NCBI GenBank assembly: GCA_049718765.1
Contig: JBNARI010000027.1
Span: forward strand, 1 to 21,458
DNA: 21,458 nucleotides
From: JBNARI01 sp049718765
GTDB taxonomy: Bacteria > Bacillota > Sulfobacillia > DUMF01
Reading direction: 5' to 3'
A program made the position numbers and the translations under genes. Shown piece by piece: positions 7,797 to 14,425 of this stretch; position 1 is the stretch's first letter; every line of letters starts with the position of its first letter. The notes under the pieces were generated by a model that was not told where the DNA came from, did not search any database, and saw only the letters and a list, made by a program, of their open reading frames with translations.

Positions 7797-9005
7797 ATGG
7801 CTCCTGAAAAACCATGGCATTCTGAGAACTGGATCGTAAGTCACATGAATTACTTGCCTCAAGTGAGGAAGCAGTTCGACTTGCCAGAGAGAGTTCTTCT
7901 TCACGACGCAACCTTGCGCGATGGTGAGCAAACACCAGGGGTTGTTTTTACGAAGAATGAAAAAGTTGAAATGGCCAAGCTCCTGGATAGGCTCGGGGTC
8001 GACAGGATCGAAGCAGGAATGCCTGCGGTTAGCCCCGACGATGCCGCGGCTGTAAAGGAGATTGCGTCCGCTGGGCTTAGGGCGAAAGTGATGGCCTTTT
8101 GCAGGGCAGTACGAAGCGACATAGAGATCGCCATAGAATGCGGAGTATGGGGCACTGTAATAGAAGTTGCAAGCGGAGAAGAGAGGCTAAAGCGCCAGTT
8201 TGCATCTTGGACACCAGACGACGTGTTTCGGAAGGCTACCGATAGTATAAAGTGTGCTAAAGACTGTGGCATGTACGTCACCTTCTTTCCCTACGACACC
8301 ACAAGGGCGAATTTGGGCTTCCTGGCTGAATTGTGCGGAAAGGCAAGGGAAGCGGGTGCAGACTCAATTGCAGTTGTGGACACCACTGGTACCGCTACGC
8401 CAGCAGCCATGAGGGAGCTTGTGAGGCTCGTAAGGGGATTTGCTGGTGGCTTGACTGTGGAAGTACATACCCACAACGACTTGGGCATGGGGGTTGCAAA
8501 CGCTCTGGCGGGCGTGGAGGCGGGTGCCTGCGTAGTCCATGGTTGCATAAACGGCCTTGGTGAACGGTGTGGCAACGCTGCTCTCGAGGAAATTGCAGTT
8601 GCACTGAAGGCATGTTACGGCCTGCAGTTGGGGGTAGACTTCGCAAGAATAGTGGATACCTGCAGGGCTTTCGAGCGTTTTTCTGGCGTAAGACTTCCCA
8701 TTAATAAGCCAATTGCAGGATATGTGGCTTTTGCCAAAGAAAGTGGCATAGGAATCGAAATGGTAAAGCTCGCACCCACGATAACCTTCCCAATAAAGCC
8801 AGAGTTTGTAGGGGCATCTCCCAGGATAGTTCTGGGCAAGAAGAGCGGCAAGGGGTCAGTAAGGATGAAGCTGGAGGAGCTGGGTGTGAGTGTTCCAGAA
8901 GATCGGATTGACGCCATACTGGAAGAGGTCAAGCTCAGGTCCATTCAGAAAAAAGCAAGCATATCCGACGAAGAGTTTTTGGAACTGGTGGAAAAGCACA
9001 GATGA
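7797..9005 (+). CDS. LeuA/NifV-type acyltransferase (2-isopropylmalate/homocitrate synthase family)
   Basis: This 402-aa HMGL-like TIM-barrel protein has the metal/catalytic motif DATLRDGEQ (37-45; Arg41, Asp42), the HTHND metal motif (His224, His226) and the NGLGERCGNA motif (252-261). Family members condense acetyl-CoA with a 2-oxoacid; some relatives cleave similar bonds. It is shorter than LeuA (about 510 aa) and lacks the allosteric leucine-binding C-terminal domain, fitting a NifV/AksA-like or pathway-specific enzyme. It sits between a hydroxyacid dehydrogenase and an alcohol dehydrogenase (9 bp to the next start). No leuB/C/D or nif gene is nearby, which argues against leucine or FeMo-cofactor synthesis. 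The family is firm; the substrate is unknown. Confidence 0.87.
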   Translation: MAPEKPWHSENWIVSHMNYLPQVRKQFDLPERVLLHDATLRDGEQTPGVVFTKNEKVEMAKLLDRLGVDRIEAGMPAVSPDDAAAVKEIASAGLRAKVMAFCRAVRSDIEIAIECGVWGTVIEVASGEERLKRQFASWTPDDVFRKATDSIKCAKDCGMYVTFFPYDTTRANLGFLAELCGKAREAGADSIAVVDTTGTATPAAMRELVRLVRGFAGGLTVEVHTHNDLGMGVANALAGVEAGACVVHGCINGLGERCGNAALEEIAVALKACYGLQLGVDFARIVDTCRAFERFSGVRLPINKPIAGYVAFAKESGIGIEMVKLAPTITFPIKPEFVGASPRIVLGKKSGKGSVRMKLEELGVSVPEDRIDAILEEVKLRSIQKKASISDEEFLELVEKHR

Positions 9006-9014
9006 GGTGACATC

Positions 9015-10046
9015 ATGAAAGCAGCAGTGTTGTACGGGCCGAGGAGGCTATCGGTTGAAGAAGTGAGTACTCCGGACCTGGACCCTGGAGAAGTGTTGAT
9101 CAAAGTAGAAGCGGCCGGGATTTGCGGTACGGATGTACAAATATATGATGGTTCAATCAGTGCCCACTTCCCAGTGATACCTGGCCACGAGTTTGCTGGG
9201 GTTATTGCAAGCAGTCAGGGCAAGGGTCTCGCTGTTGGTACCAGGGTATTCGCCCAGGGAAGCTGGGGCTGCGGCATATGCGAGTGGTGCAAGAGCGGAA
9301 TGCAGGCCCGGTGTAGCCAGAGGAAAATGCTGGGTAAGTCTGTGGACGGTGCTTTTGCCCAGTACGTCAAGGTACCGGCAAGTGTTGTTTACCCACTTGC
9401 GCAGGGAGTTGAGCCGGAAGATGCCCAGTCTCTTGTGACCCTTGCATGCGGGGTTCACGCGGTGCGGAGGGCGTCGGCCAGGTTTGGTTCAGGCGCCGTG
9501 GTGGTAGGATCTGGTCATGCGGCTCTGTTGCTGCTTCAGGTCATGAGGATTGCAGGGTACGACCGGATTGCGGTGGTTGGAGGGAGCAGGGAAACGAGGC
9601 TTGAGCTTGCCAGGCGTCTTGGTGCTGATTTGGCGGTGTCTTCCCGGAGCGCTGACTTCAAGACTGAACTGGCGAGGTTGTTTCCCAAGGGTGCGGACGT
9701 CGTATTTGAAACGTCGGGTTCAGTAAAGGGGCTTGAACTGTCTCTTGATATTGTGAAAGTTGGCGGGACCGTGGTGGTATTCAGCATATATCCGGACAGG
9801 GCAGAGCAATTCCCGGTCTCAGTGTTCTATGACAAAGAAGTGACTGTAATTGGCTCAAAAGGTGCGGGTGGCGCTTACCTTGAGGCCATGAGGCTGCTCG
9901 AACAAAGGCGCGTGTCAGTGAAACCCCTTGTGACTCACGTATTGCCTCTGGACAGAGTGAACGAAGGTTTTGAGCTGATGAGCAGCCGGAGCGCGGATGC
10001 CATTAGGATCGTGATTGTGCCTTGGCAGGGAAATAACCAAGCGTGA
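9015..10046 (+). CDS. Zinc-dependent medium-chain alcohol dehydrogenase 2
   Basis: The 343-aa product is related to but distinct from the dehydrogenase at 5694. Catalytic zinc residues Cys37 (AGICGTD) and His58-Glu59 (PGHE) and structural-zinc Cys86, 89, 92 and 100 are all present. The Rossmann motif is VVGSGHAALLLLQ (163-175), in which Ala170 stands where the third glycine of GxGxxG is usual, so cofactor binding may be altered. The ATG has GAGGTGA 4 nt upstream and starts 9 bp after the LeuA-like gene, so the two are almost certainly cotranscribed. Sorbitol/threonine-dehydrogenase-like substrates are typical of the family; the real substrate is unknown. Confidence 0.87.
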   Translation: MKAAVLYGPRRLSVEEVSTPDLDPGEVLIKVEAAGICGTDVQIYDGSISAHFPVIPGHEFAGVIASSQGKGLAVGTRVFAQGSWGCGICEWCKSGMQARCSQRKMLGKSVDGAFAQYVKVPASVVYPLAQGVEPEDAQSLVTLACGVHAVRRASARFGSGAVVVGSGHAALLLLQVMRIAGYDRIAVVGGSRETRLELARRLGADLAVSSRSADFKTELARLFPKGADVVFETSGSVKGLELSLDIVKVGGTVVVFSIYPDRAEQFPVSVFYDKEVTVIGSKGAGGAYLEAMRLLEQRRVSVKPLVTHVLPLDRVNEGFELMSSRSADAIRIVIVPWQGNNQA

Positions 10047-10166
10047 GGGCCCCCAAGGCATGGCTGGATTACTAGGGTGAGGAGGTGCAGGCTCAGCAGG
10101 AAAGCAACAAGTCCACTCAGCATTCTATCGAGTTAGCTTACTAAACACCAAAGGGAGGTAGAGCAA

Positions 10167-11366
10167 ATGGCAGACCTAGGACTAGGCTCCATAGGTGTGG
10201 ACTGGGAAACAAGGATTGACTACGAACGCATGAGGAAGGAGAGACTGGCAAAAGCAGTCAGGGCCGTAGACGAGTCAGAGGCCGACGTGGTGTTCTTGTT
10301 CAGGCTTGAGAACGTGCGTTACGTAACTGGGTTGAGGACTCACGACTGGCCAATGGCTCACTGGGGCATGGCTTGCGTTATCCTTCCCAGGGGCGGCGAC
10401 TACACTCTATACACTCTTGACTACGTCCATGCTCTCCACAGAATGCCTTGGCTGGGTCATCACCTAACCGAGGTTCCTTGCCGCGGCCTTGAGTTGCGCG
10501 CAGGGGCTCTGGCCTGGGCGAAAGATGCCAAGAAGAGAATAGAGAAGCTGGGCATAGTTCCCAATGTGATCGGGGTAGACGCCTGGAGCCCGGCCCTGTA
10601 CGAGGTACTGCCAGAGGTGTTTCCCCATTCCAAGTTCGTAGATGGTCAAGAAATAATCCTCAAGGCAAGGATGATAAAGACTCAGGACGAAATCATGTGC
10701 TTGAAAATGGCCTATGCAATTACAGTGGCTGGGATGCAGGCAGGGCTGGAATACTTGAGGCCTGGCGTAAAGGAGTGCGAAGTACTTGCTGAATGCTTCC
10801 GCGCCATGTACAGGTATGGAAGCGAGTGGAGCCAGTGTGCAAACATAGTATGCTCGGGTCCGTACACTGCGCCTTACCGCAGATTTACGTCTGACAGAAT
10901 CATTGAGTATGGCGATCCCGTGATCATAGACATTGGTGGCAGGTTCAACGGTTACTGGGGCGACTTTACCAGGACGTGGATTTGCGGGAAGGGTGCCAAG
11001 CCGTCCAAGGAACTAATAAAGGTACACGAGAAGGCGTACAAGGCGCTGCGTGCGGTGGAAGCCGCAATAAAACCTGGAAACACCACCCGGGATGTCGCCC
11101 TTGCGGCCGGCGAGTACATCCTTGGCAAGAGCCTGGGCCACGGAATTGGCATCTCTGGAAACGAGCCGCCGCTCATTGGCACGTACGAAGGAGTGTTTGA
11201 GCCCGAGAACGCTGTAACTCTTCAGCCCGGAATGGTATTCTCGATTGAGCCCTATGCAGGCGAGATTGGTGTAGGCGGAGTACGTCTGGAGGACAACTTC
11301 GTGGTTACAGAAACCGGGTGCGAAGTGATTAGCAAGTTCCCGTTCGAGGAAAGACTGCTCGGCTAA
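10167..11366 (+). CDS. M24-family metallohydrolase (Xaa-Pro aminopeptidase/creatinase fold)
   Basis: The 399-aa product has an N-terminal creatinase-type domain (about 1-165) and a C-terminal pita-bread domain. All five metal ligands of the peptidase type are visible: Asp255 (IIDIGG), Asp266 (GDFTRTW), His325 (LGHGIG), Glu361 (SIEPYAG) and Glu375 (RLEDN). This argues for a working two-metal peptidase or amidase rather than metal-free creatinase. GGGAGGT lies 7 nt before the ATG. In this cluster it may cleave an amide or N-substituted amino acid intermediate, or an imported peptide-like ligand. A 120-bp gap precedes it, and an 8-bp inverted repeat (10018-10025/10053-10060) brackets the upstream stop codon. 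Confidence 0.86.
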   Translation: MADLGLGSIGVDWETRIDYERMRKERLAKAVRAVDESEADVVFLFRLENVRYVTGLRTHDWPMAHWGMACVILPRGGDYTLYTLDYVHALHRMPWLGHHLTEVPCRGLELRAGALAWAKDAKKRIEKLGIVPNVIGVDAWSPALYEVLPEVFPHSKFVDGQEIILKARMIKTQDEIMCLKMAYAITVAGMQAGLEYLRPGVKECEVLAECFRAMYRYGSEWSQCANIVCSGPYTAPYRRFTSDRIIEYGDPVIIDIGGRFNGYWGDFTRTWICGKGAKPSKELIKVHEKAYKALRAVEAAIKPGNTTRDVALAAGEYILGKSLGHGIGISGNEPPLIGTYEGVFEPENAVTLQPGMVFSIEPYAGEIGVGGVRLEDNFVVTETGCEVISKFPFEERLLG

Positions 11367-11373
11367 GGGTTTA

Positions 11374-11405
11374 GGGTCTTGGACAAGCTAGGTTGTCCAA
11401 GACCC
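11374..11405 (+). other. Perfect 13-bp stem-loop between the M24 and dehydrogenase genes
   Basis: GGGTCTTGGACAA (11374-11386) is exactly complementary to TTGTCCAAGACCC (11393-11405), with a 6-nt loop GCTAGG. It begins 7 nt after the M24 stop codon and ends just before the Shine-Dalgarno of the next gene. It is followed by TGCAGGGGG, not a T-run, so it is a weak terminator at most. An mRNA processing, stabilising or attenuation role is inferred. Confidence 0.7.
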
Positions 11406-11422
11406 TGCAGGGGGAAAGCGCA

Positions 11423-12358
11423 GTGTTTCATGAAGACGTATCTGTAGGTTTCATAGGGTTCGGGGAGGCTGCCTACGAAATTGCAAAGGGTTTGAGGGCA
11501 GCTGGCATCAAGGAGATTCTGGTTTGCCATAAGAGAACGGCAGACCTCCAGCGTGCAGCGTTGGTTAAGCAGCGCGCTGAGGAGGTAGGAGCCAAGTACT
11601 GCGGTTCCGTGAGGGAAGTAGTACAAGGCAGTCATCTGGTTTTTTCTCTGGTTCCTCCCGCTGCGGCAGTTGAGGTAGCCCAGGATGCGTCGGCATATAT
11701 TGGTCACGATCAGGTGTTCCTGGATCTTACCTCATCAGAGCCATCTGAAAAGCAACACTGTGCCAAGCTGGTCGAGGCTGGAGGCGCGCTGTACATAGAT
11801 GGAGCCATAATGGGCTCGGTTCCCATTCTCAAGCACAAGGTGCTCATTTACATATCAGGAAAGAATTCTCAAGGGATTGAGCGGTTACTGACCAAGTATG
11901 GGATGAACGTGGTCATGGTGGGGAACGCACCAGGCTTTGCGTCTGGTGCCAAAATGTTGACCAGCATAGTTACCAAGGGGTTGGAAGCGCTGTTTGTGGA
12001 AACCTTGCTGGCTGCTCACGCGTGCGGTTTGGAGGACAACGTGCTACGGGCAGTGGAGCAGTTCTTCCAAATGGGGCTGAACAAGATGGTGGACCGGTTT
12101 GTTGGAAGCGATGCGGTTTATGCCAAGCGGCGGGTGAGCGAGATGGAAGGGGCTGCAAGGTTTTTGTCCAGCCTCGGTGTGGAACCCATAATGGCAAGGG
12201 CGACAGTCAAGAGACTTGAGTGGTCGGCTTCGCTAAACCTGGACCAGTACTTCCAGGGAGTGTCCCCTTCGAGTTACAGGCAAGTAATAGAGGCCTGGGA
12301 AAAAATGGGCTTATTTGCTAAAGGCAGGGCCGGTTTGCAGGAGGCTCAACTTATATGA
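11423..12358 (+). CDS. 6-phosphogluconate/beta-hydroxyacid dehydrogenase-like NAD(P)-binding protein (DUF1932 type)
   Basis: The 311-aa product has an N-terminal Rossmann domain (VGFIGFGEAA, 8-17) and an all-alpha C-terminal domain of the DUF1932/6PGDH-like kind. A conserved Lys177 in the segment NAPGFASGAKML corresponds to the catalytic lysine of beta-hydroxyacid dehydrogenases. The GTG at 11423 is preferred: GGGGG lies 8 nt upstream, and the in-frame TTG at 11393 lies inside the 11374-11405 stem. Its stop overlaps the amidase start (ATGA at 12355-12358), so the two are translationally coupled. The family oxidises 3-hydroxy acids reversibly. In the known nicotinate pathway a related enzyme acts on 2-(hydroxymethyl)glutarate; equivalence here is only a suggestion. 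Confidence 0.8.
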   Translation: MFHEDVSVGFIGFGEAAYEIAKGLRAAGIKEILVCHKRTADLQRAALVKQRAEEVGAKYCGSVREVVQGSHLVFSLVPPAAAVEVAQDASAYIGHDQVFLDLTSSEPSEKQHCAKLVEAGGALYIDGAIMGSVPILKHKVLIYISGKNSQGIERLLTKYGMNVVMVGNAPGFASGAKMLTSIVTKGLEALFVETLLAAHACGLEDNVLRAVEQFFQMGLNKMVDRFVGSDAVYAKRRVSEMEGAARFLSSLGVEPIMARATVKRLEWSASLNLDQYFQGVSPSSYRQVIEAWEKMGLFAKGRAGLQEAQLI

Positions 12359-13143
12359 GGGTAGCATTGGTGCAAATGAGTATATCTGCTGGGGCTGTGG
12401 AAGGGAACCGGCGGAAGGCACTGAGCCTTGTTCTACGAGCAGGAGAGCAAAAGCCAGATGTTATTGTCCTGCCTGAGATGTGGAACACCGGGTTTTGCTA
12501 TGACACGTTGAAGGACATCGCGGATCGCAAGGGGGAGCCTTCCATTACGGCCATGGCGGAACTGGCCAGGTCTCTGTGTGTCAACATTGTGGCCGGTTCT
12601 ATTGCTGAGATCGCTGACAATGATGGGCGAGTGTACAACAATGCGTACGTATTGGACAGGCAGGGTAAGGTGGTAGCTGTCTACTCAAAGGTACACTTGT
12701 TCTCTCCAATGAAAGAAGACAAGTACTTCGCGGCTGGAGACAGAGCTGTGGTTTTCGACCTGGATGGCGTCAGGTGCGGTATTGTGGTGTGTTTCGAGCT
12801 GAGATTTCCGGAACTGGCAAGAACCCTTGCGCTGCAGGGCATGAGGGTACTGTTTGTTCCGGCACAATGGCCAGATTCTCGCTTCAGTCACTGGCGTACT
12901 CTTACAAGCGCGAGAGCCATTGAAAACCAGGTGTTCGTTGTTGCATGCAACAGGGTTGGGGGCAAACGCATGTCCTTCTTTGGCCATTCTGTGGTAGTCA
13001 ACCCCTGGGGAGAAACGGTACTCGAGGCAAACGATCAGGAAGGCGTATTCGTTTGCGACATTGACTTAGAAATGGTTGACCACGTTAGGAAGACCATTCC
13101 GGTGTTTGGCTCCAGGCGACCCGACGTGTACATGCTTCGGTAG
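12355..13143 (+). CDS. Nitrilase-superfamily carbon-nitrogen hydrolase (omega-amidase/NIT2-like)
   Basis: The 262-aa cytoplasmic protein carries the family triad Glu41 (VLPEMWNTG), Lys112 (YSKVHLF) and Cys146 (VVCFELRFPELAR). The region after the cysteine resembles omega-amidases and YafV/MtnU-like enzymes, with Phe-Glu where Tyr-Asp is common. Such enzymes hydrolyse a terminal amide of a dicarboxylic acid monoamide to acid and ammonia. The ATG overlaps the preceding stop by 4 bp, so it works with the beta-hydroxyacid-dehydrogenase-like protein. In a pathway opening a hydroxylated N-ring it would release ammonia; that role is inferred. Confidence 0.88.
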   Translation: MRVALVQMSISAGAVEGNRRKALSLVLRAGEQKPDVIVLPEMWNTGFCYDTLKDIADRKGEPSITAMAELARSLCVNIVAGSIAEIADNDGRVYNNAYVLDRQGKVVAVYSKVHLFSPMKEDKYFAAGDRAVVFDLDGVRCGIVVCFELRFPELARTLALQGMRVLFVPAQWPDSRFSHWRTLTSARAIENQVFVVACNRVGGKRMSFFGHSVVVNPWGETVLEANDQEGVFVCDIDLEMVDHVRKTIPVFGSRRPDVYMLR

Positions 13144-13177
13144 TCCGCGACTCTTCCCGCGCCACCGTATGGGTGTC

Positions 13178-13183
13178 TATAAT
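13178..13183 (+). promoter_or_regulatory. Candidate -10 box for the second TRAP module
   Basis: A perfect TATAAT lies in the 193-bp gap before TAXI receptor 2. The -35 side is poor (TTCCCG at 18-bp spacing, three of six consensus bases), so any activity would probably need an activator. The gap also holds an ACCAG-tctt-CCGGT imperfect palindrome (about 13217-13230) that could be a regulator site. Its size and content suggest the second half of the cluster can be started separately. Confidence 0.3.
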
Positions 13184-13336
13184 CATGCACGAAAACATCA
13201 GAAAGTTACGAAGTGCACCAGTCTTCCGGTCAAGCAGGCGGACAATCGATTTGAAGGGAGGGGAGAACTGAGGGCACGGACTCTGGGAACCAAATGCGAC
13301 CGAATTCCAACAACAAATGGGAGGTGGGGTGGTCAA

Positions 13337-14356
13337 ATGATGAGGCGTGTAAGGACGGTCATGGCACTGTTGATCATCGGAGGAGTCCTATTGAGTGGGT
13401 GTGCCAGCAAGCCGGCCACCACTGAGCCCAAGCCTGCACCGAGTCAGAGCACTCAGGCAGAACCTGCCAAGCAGGCGGAGGCCCGTCAGATACGCATAGG
13501 TGGAGGTTCGGTGGGCGGAGTTTACTACATGGTGGCGGCTTCGCTAGGACAGTTGATCGAAAAGGAGATTCCTGGAACCAAGTGTTTTGTGGAGGGCACT
13601 GGGGGCTCGACTGCCAACCTCCAGCTGATCAGCACAGGGAAGGCTGACATTGGTATCGTAAACAACCAGCAGGCAAGCATGGCCATTCAGGGCGTAGGCT
13701 GGGCAGAAGGCAAGGATTACAAGAACTTTGCTTCACTGTTCCCCATTTATCCCAGCGTGATGATGATTGTGACGCTAAACGACAAGATCAAGTCGGTCAA
13801 AGACATTAACGGCAAAGCAGTAGCGCCAGGAAGCGCTGCTTCAGATGGCTCAGTCGTAATGGACGCAATATGCAAGGTGTTCAACGTTAAACCTTCCAGT
13901 GTACAGTACACTGACTACTCCCAGATTTCTCAGTTGCTTATAGATAAGAAGGTAGACGTGGGCATTATCGTGGGTGGTCACCCCCATGCTCAGACTCAGC
14001 AACTGGAGCAAGGTGCCCAGAACGTGCGGTATATTCCTTTGTCCGAAGATGAATGCAAGCAGCTACTCCAGGCATTACCAGCTTGGAAGAAAGTGGTGCT
14101 CCAGCCAGAAGGCTTGAAGTACATGCAACCAGGTTATACCACAATCGGCAACTGGAGCTTTGTAGCATGCCGAGGGGACCTTGAGGAAGACCTGGTCTAC
14201 AAGATTGTAAAGGCTGCATGGGAGAAAAGGGATCAGCTGCTATCTGCTGTGGCTGCTTTGAAAGACATGAAGCCGGAGAACATTCCAGAGATAGTCCAGA
14301 AGTATCACCCTGGCGCGGTTAGGTACTACAACGAGAAGGGCTGGAAAGTACAGTAG
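13337..14356 (+). CDS. TAXI-family TRAP transporter substrate-binding lipoprotein 2
   Basis: The 339-aa precursor has a basic start, a hydrophobic core and the lipobox LSGC with Cys22 as lipidation site, then a Thr/Pro/Gln/Glu-rich linker to about residue 50. The mature domain starts IRIGGGSVGGVYYMVAASLG and carries the TAXI segment FVEGTGGSTANLQLI. The frame is open far upstream, but the ATG at 13337 has a G-rich site (GGGAGGTGGGG) and immediately gives the signal peptide, so it is the start. It is a paralogue of the receptor at 2458 with the same size and C-terminal pattern (HPGAxRYYxEKG). The dedicated permease follows at 14426. Confidence 0.93.
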   Translation: MMRRVRTVMALLIIGGVLLSGCASKPATTEPKPAPSQSTQAEPAKQAEARQIRIGGGSVGGVYYMVAASLGQLIEKEIPGTKCFVEGTGGSTANLQLISTGKADIGIVNNQQASMAIQGVGWAEGKDYKNFASLFPIYPSVMMIVTLNDKIKSVKDINGKAVAPGSAASDGSVVMDAICKVFNVKPSSVQYTDYSQISQLLIDKKVDVGIIVGGHPHAQTQQLEQGAQNVRYIPLSEDECKQLLQALPAWKKVVLQPEGLKYMQPGYTTIGNWSFVACRGDLEEDLVYKIVKAAWEKRDQLLSAVAALKDMKPENIPEIVQKYHPGAVRYYNEKGWKVQ

Positions 14357-14374
14357 GATCAGAAGTACGTGCAA

Positions 14375-14406
14375 GGGTGGGCAATGCGGGCAAGTATTGC
14401 CCACCC
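14375..14406 (+). other. Stem-loop between TAXI receptor 2 and TRAP permease 2
   Basis: GGGTGGGCAAT (14375-14385) pairs perfectly with ATTGCCCACCC (14396-14406) around a 10-nt loop. No T-run follows. It occupies the same place as the 3547-3585 stem in the first TRAP module but differs in sequence, which argues for a conserved function such as limiting permease expression or protecting receptor mRNA. It also makes the GTG at 14369 an unlikely permease start. Confidence 0.7.
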
Positions 14407-14425
14407 GAGAGAGGGAGGGATCCGG

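Noticed and set aside
10085..10144. 19-codon GTG-started mini-ORF before the M24 gene
   Set aside because: The GGAGG abuts the GTG with no spacer and the peptide has no recognisable character; probably chance.
13076..13336. Long N-terminal extension of TAXI receptor 2
   Set aside because: The frame is open but overlaps the amidase gene end and precedes the signal peptide. The ATG at 13337 has a strong Shine-Dalgarno and gives a normal lipoprotein signal.
14369..14425. N-terminal extension of TRAP permease 2 from GTG 14369
   Set aside because: The extra codons run through the 14375-14406 hairpin and have no good ribosome binding site. GTG 14426 has GGAGG at 7 nt and matches the length of the paralogue.
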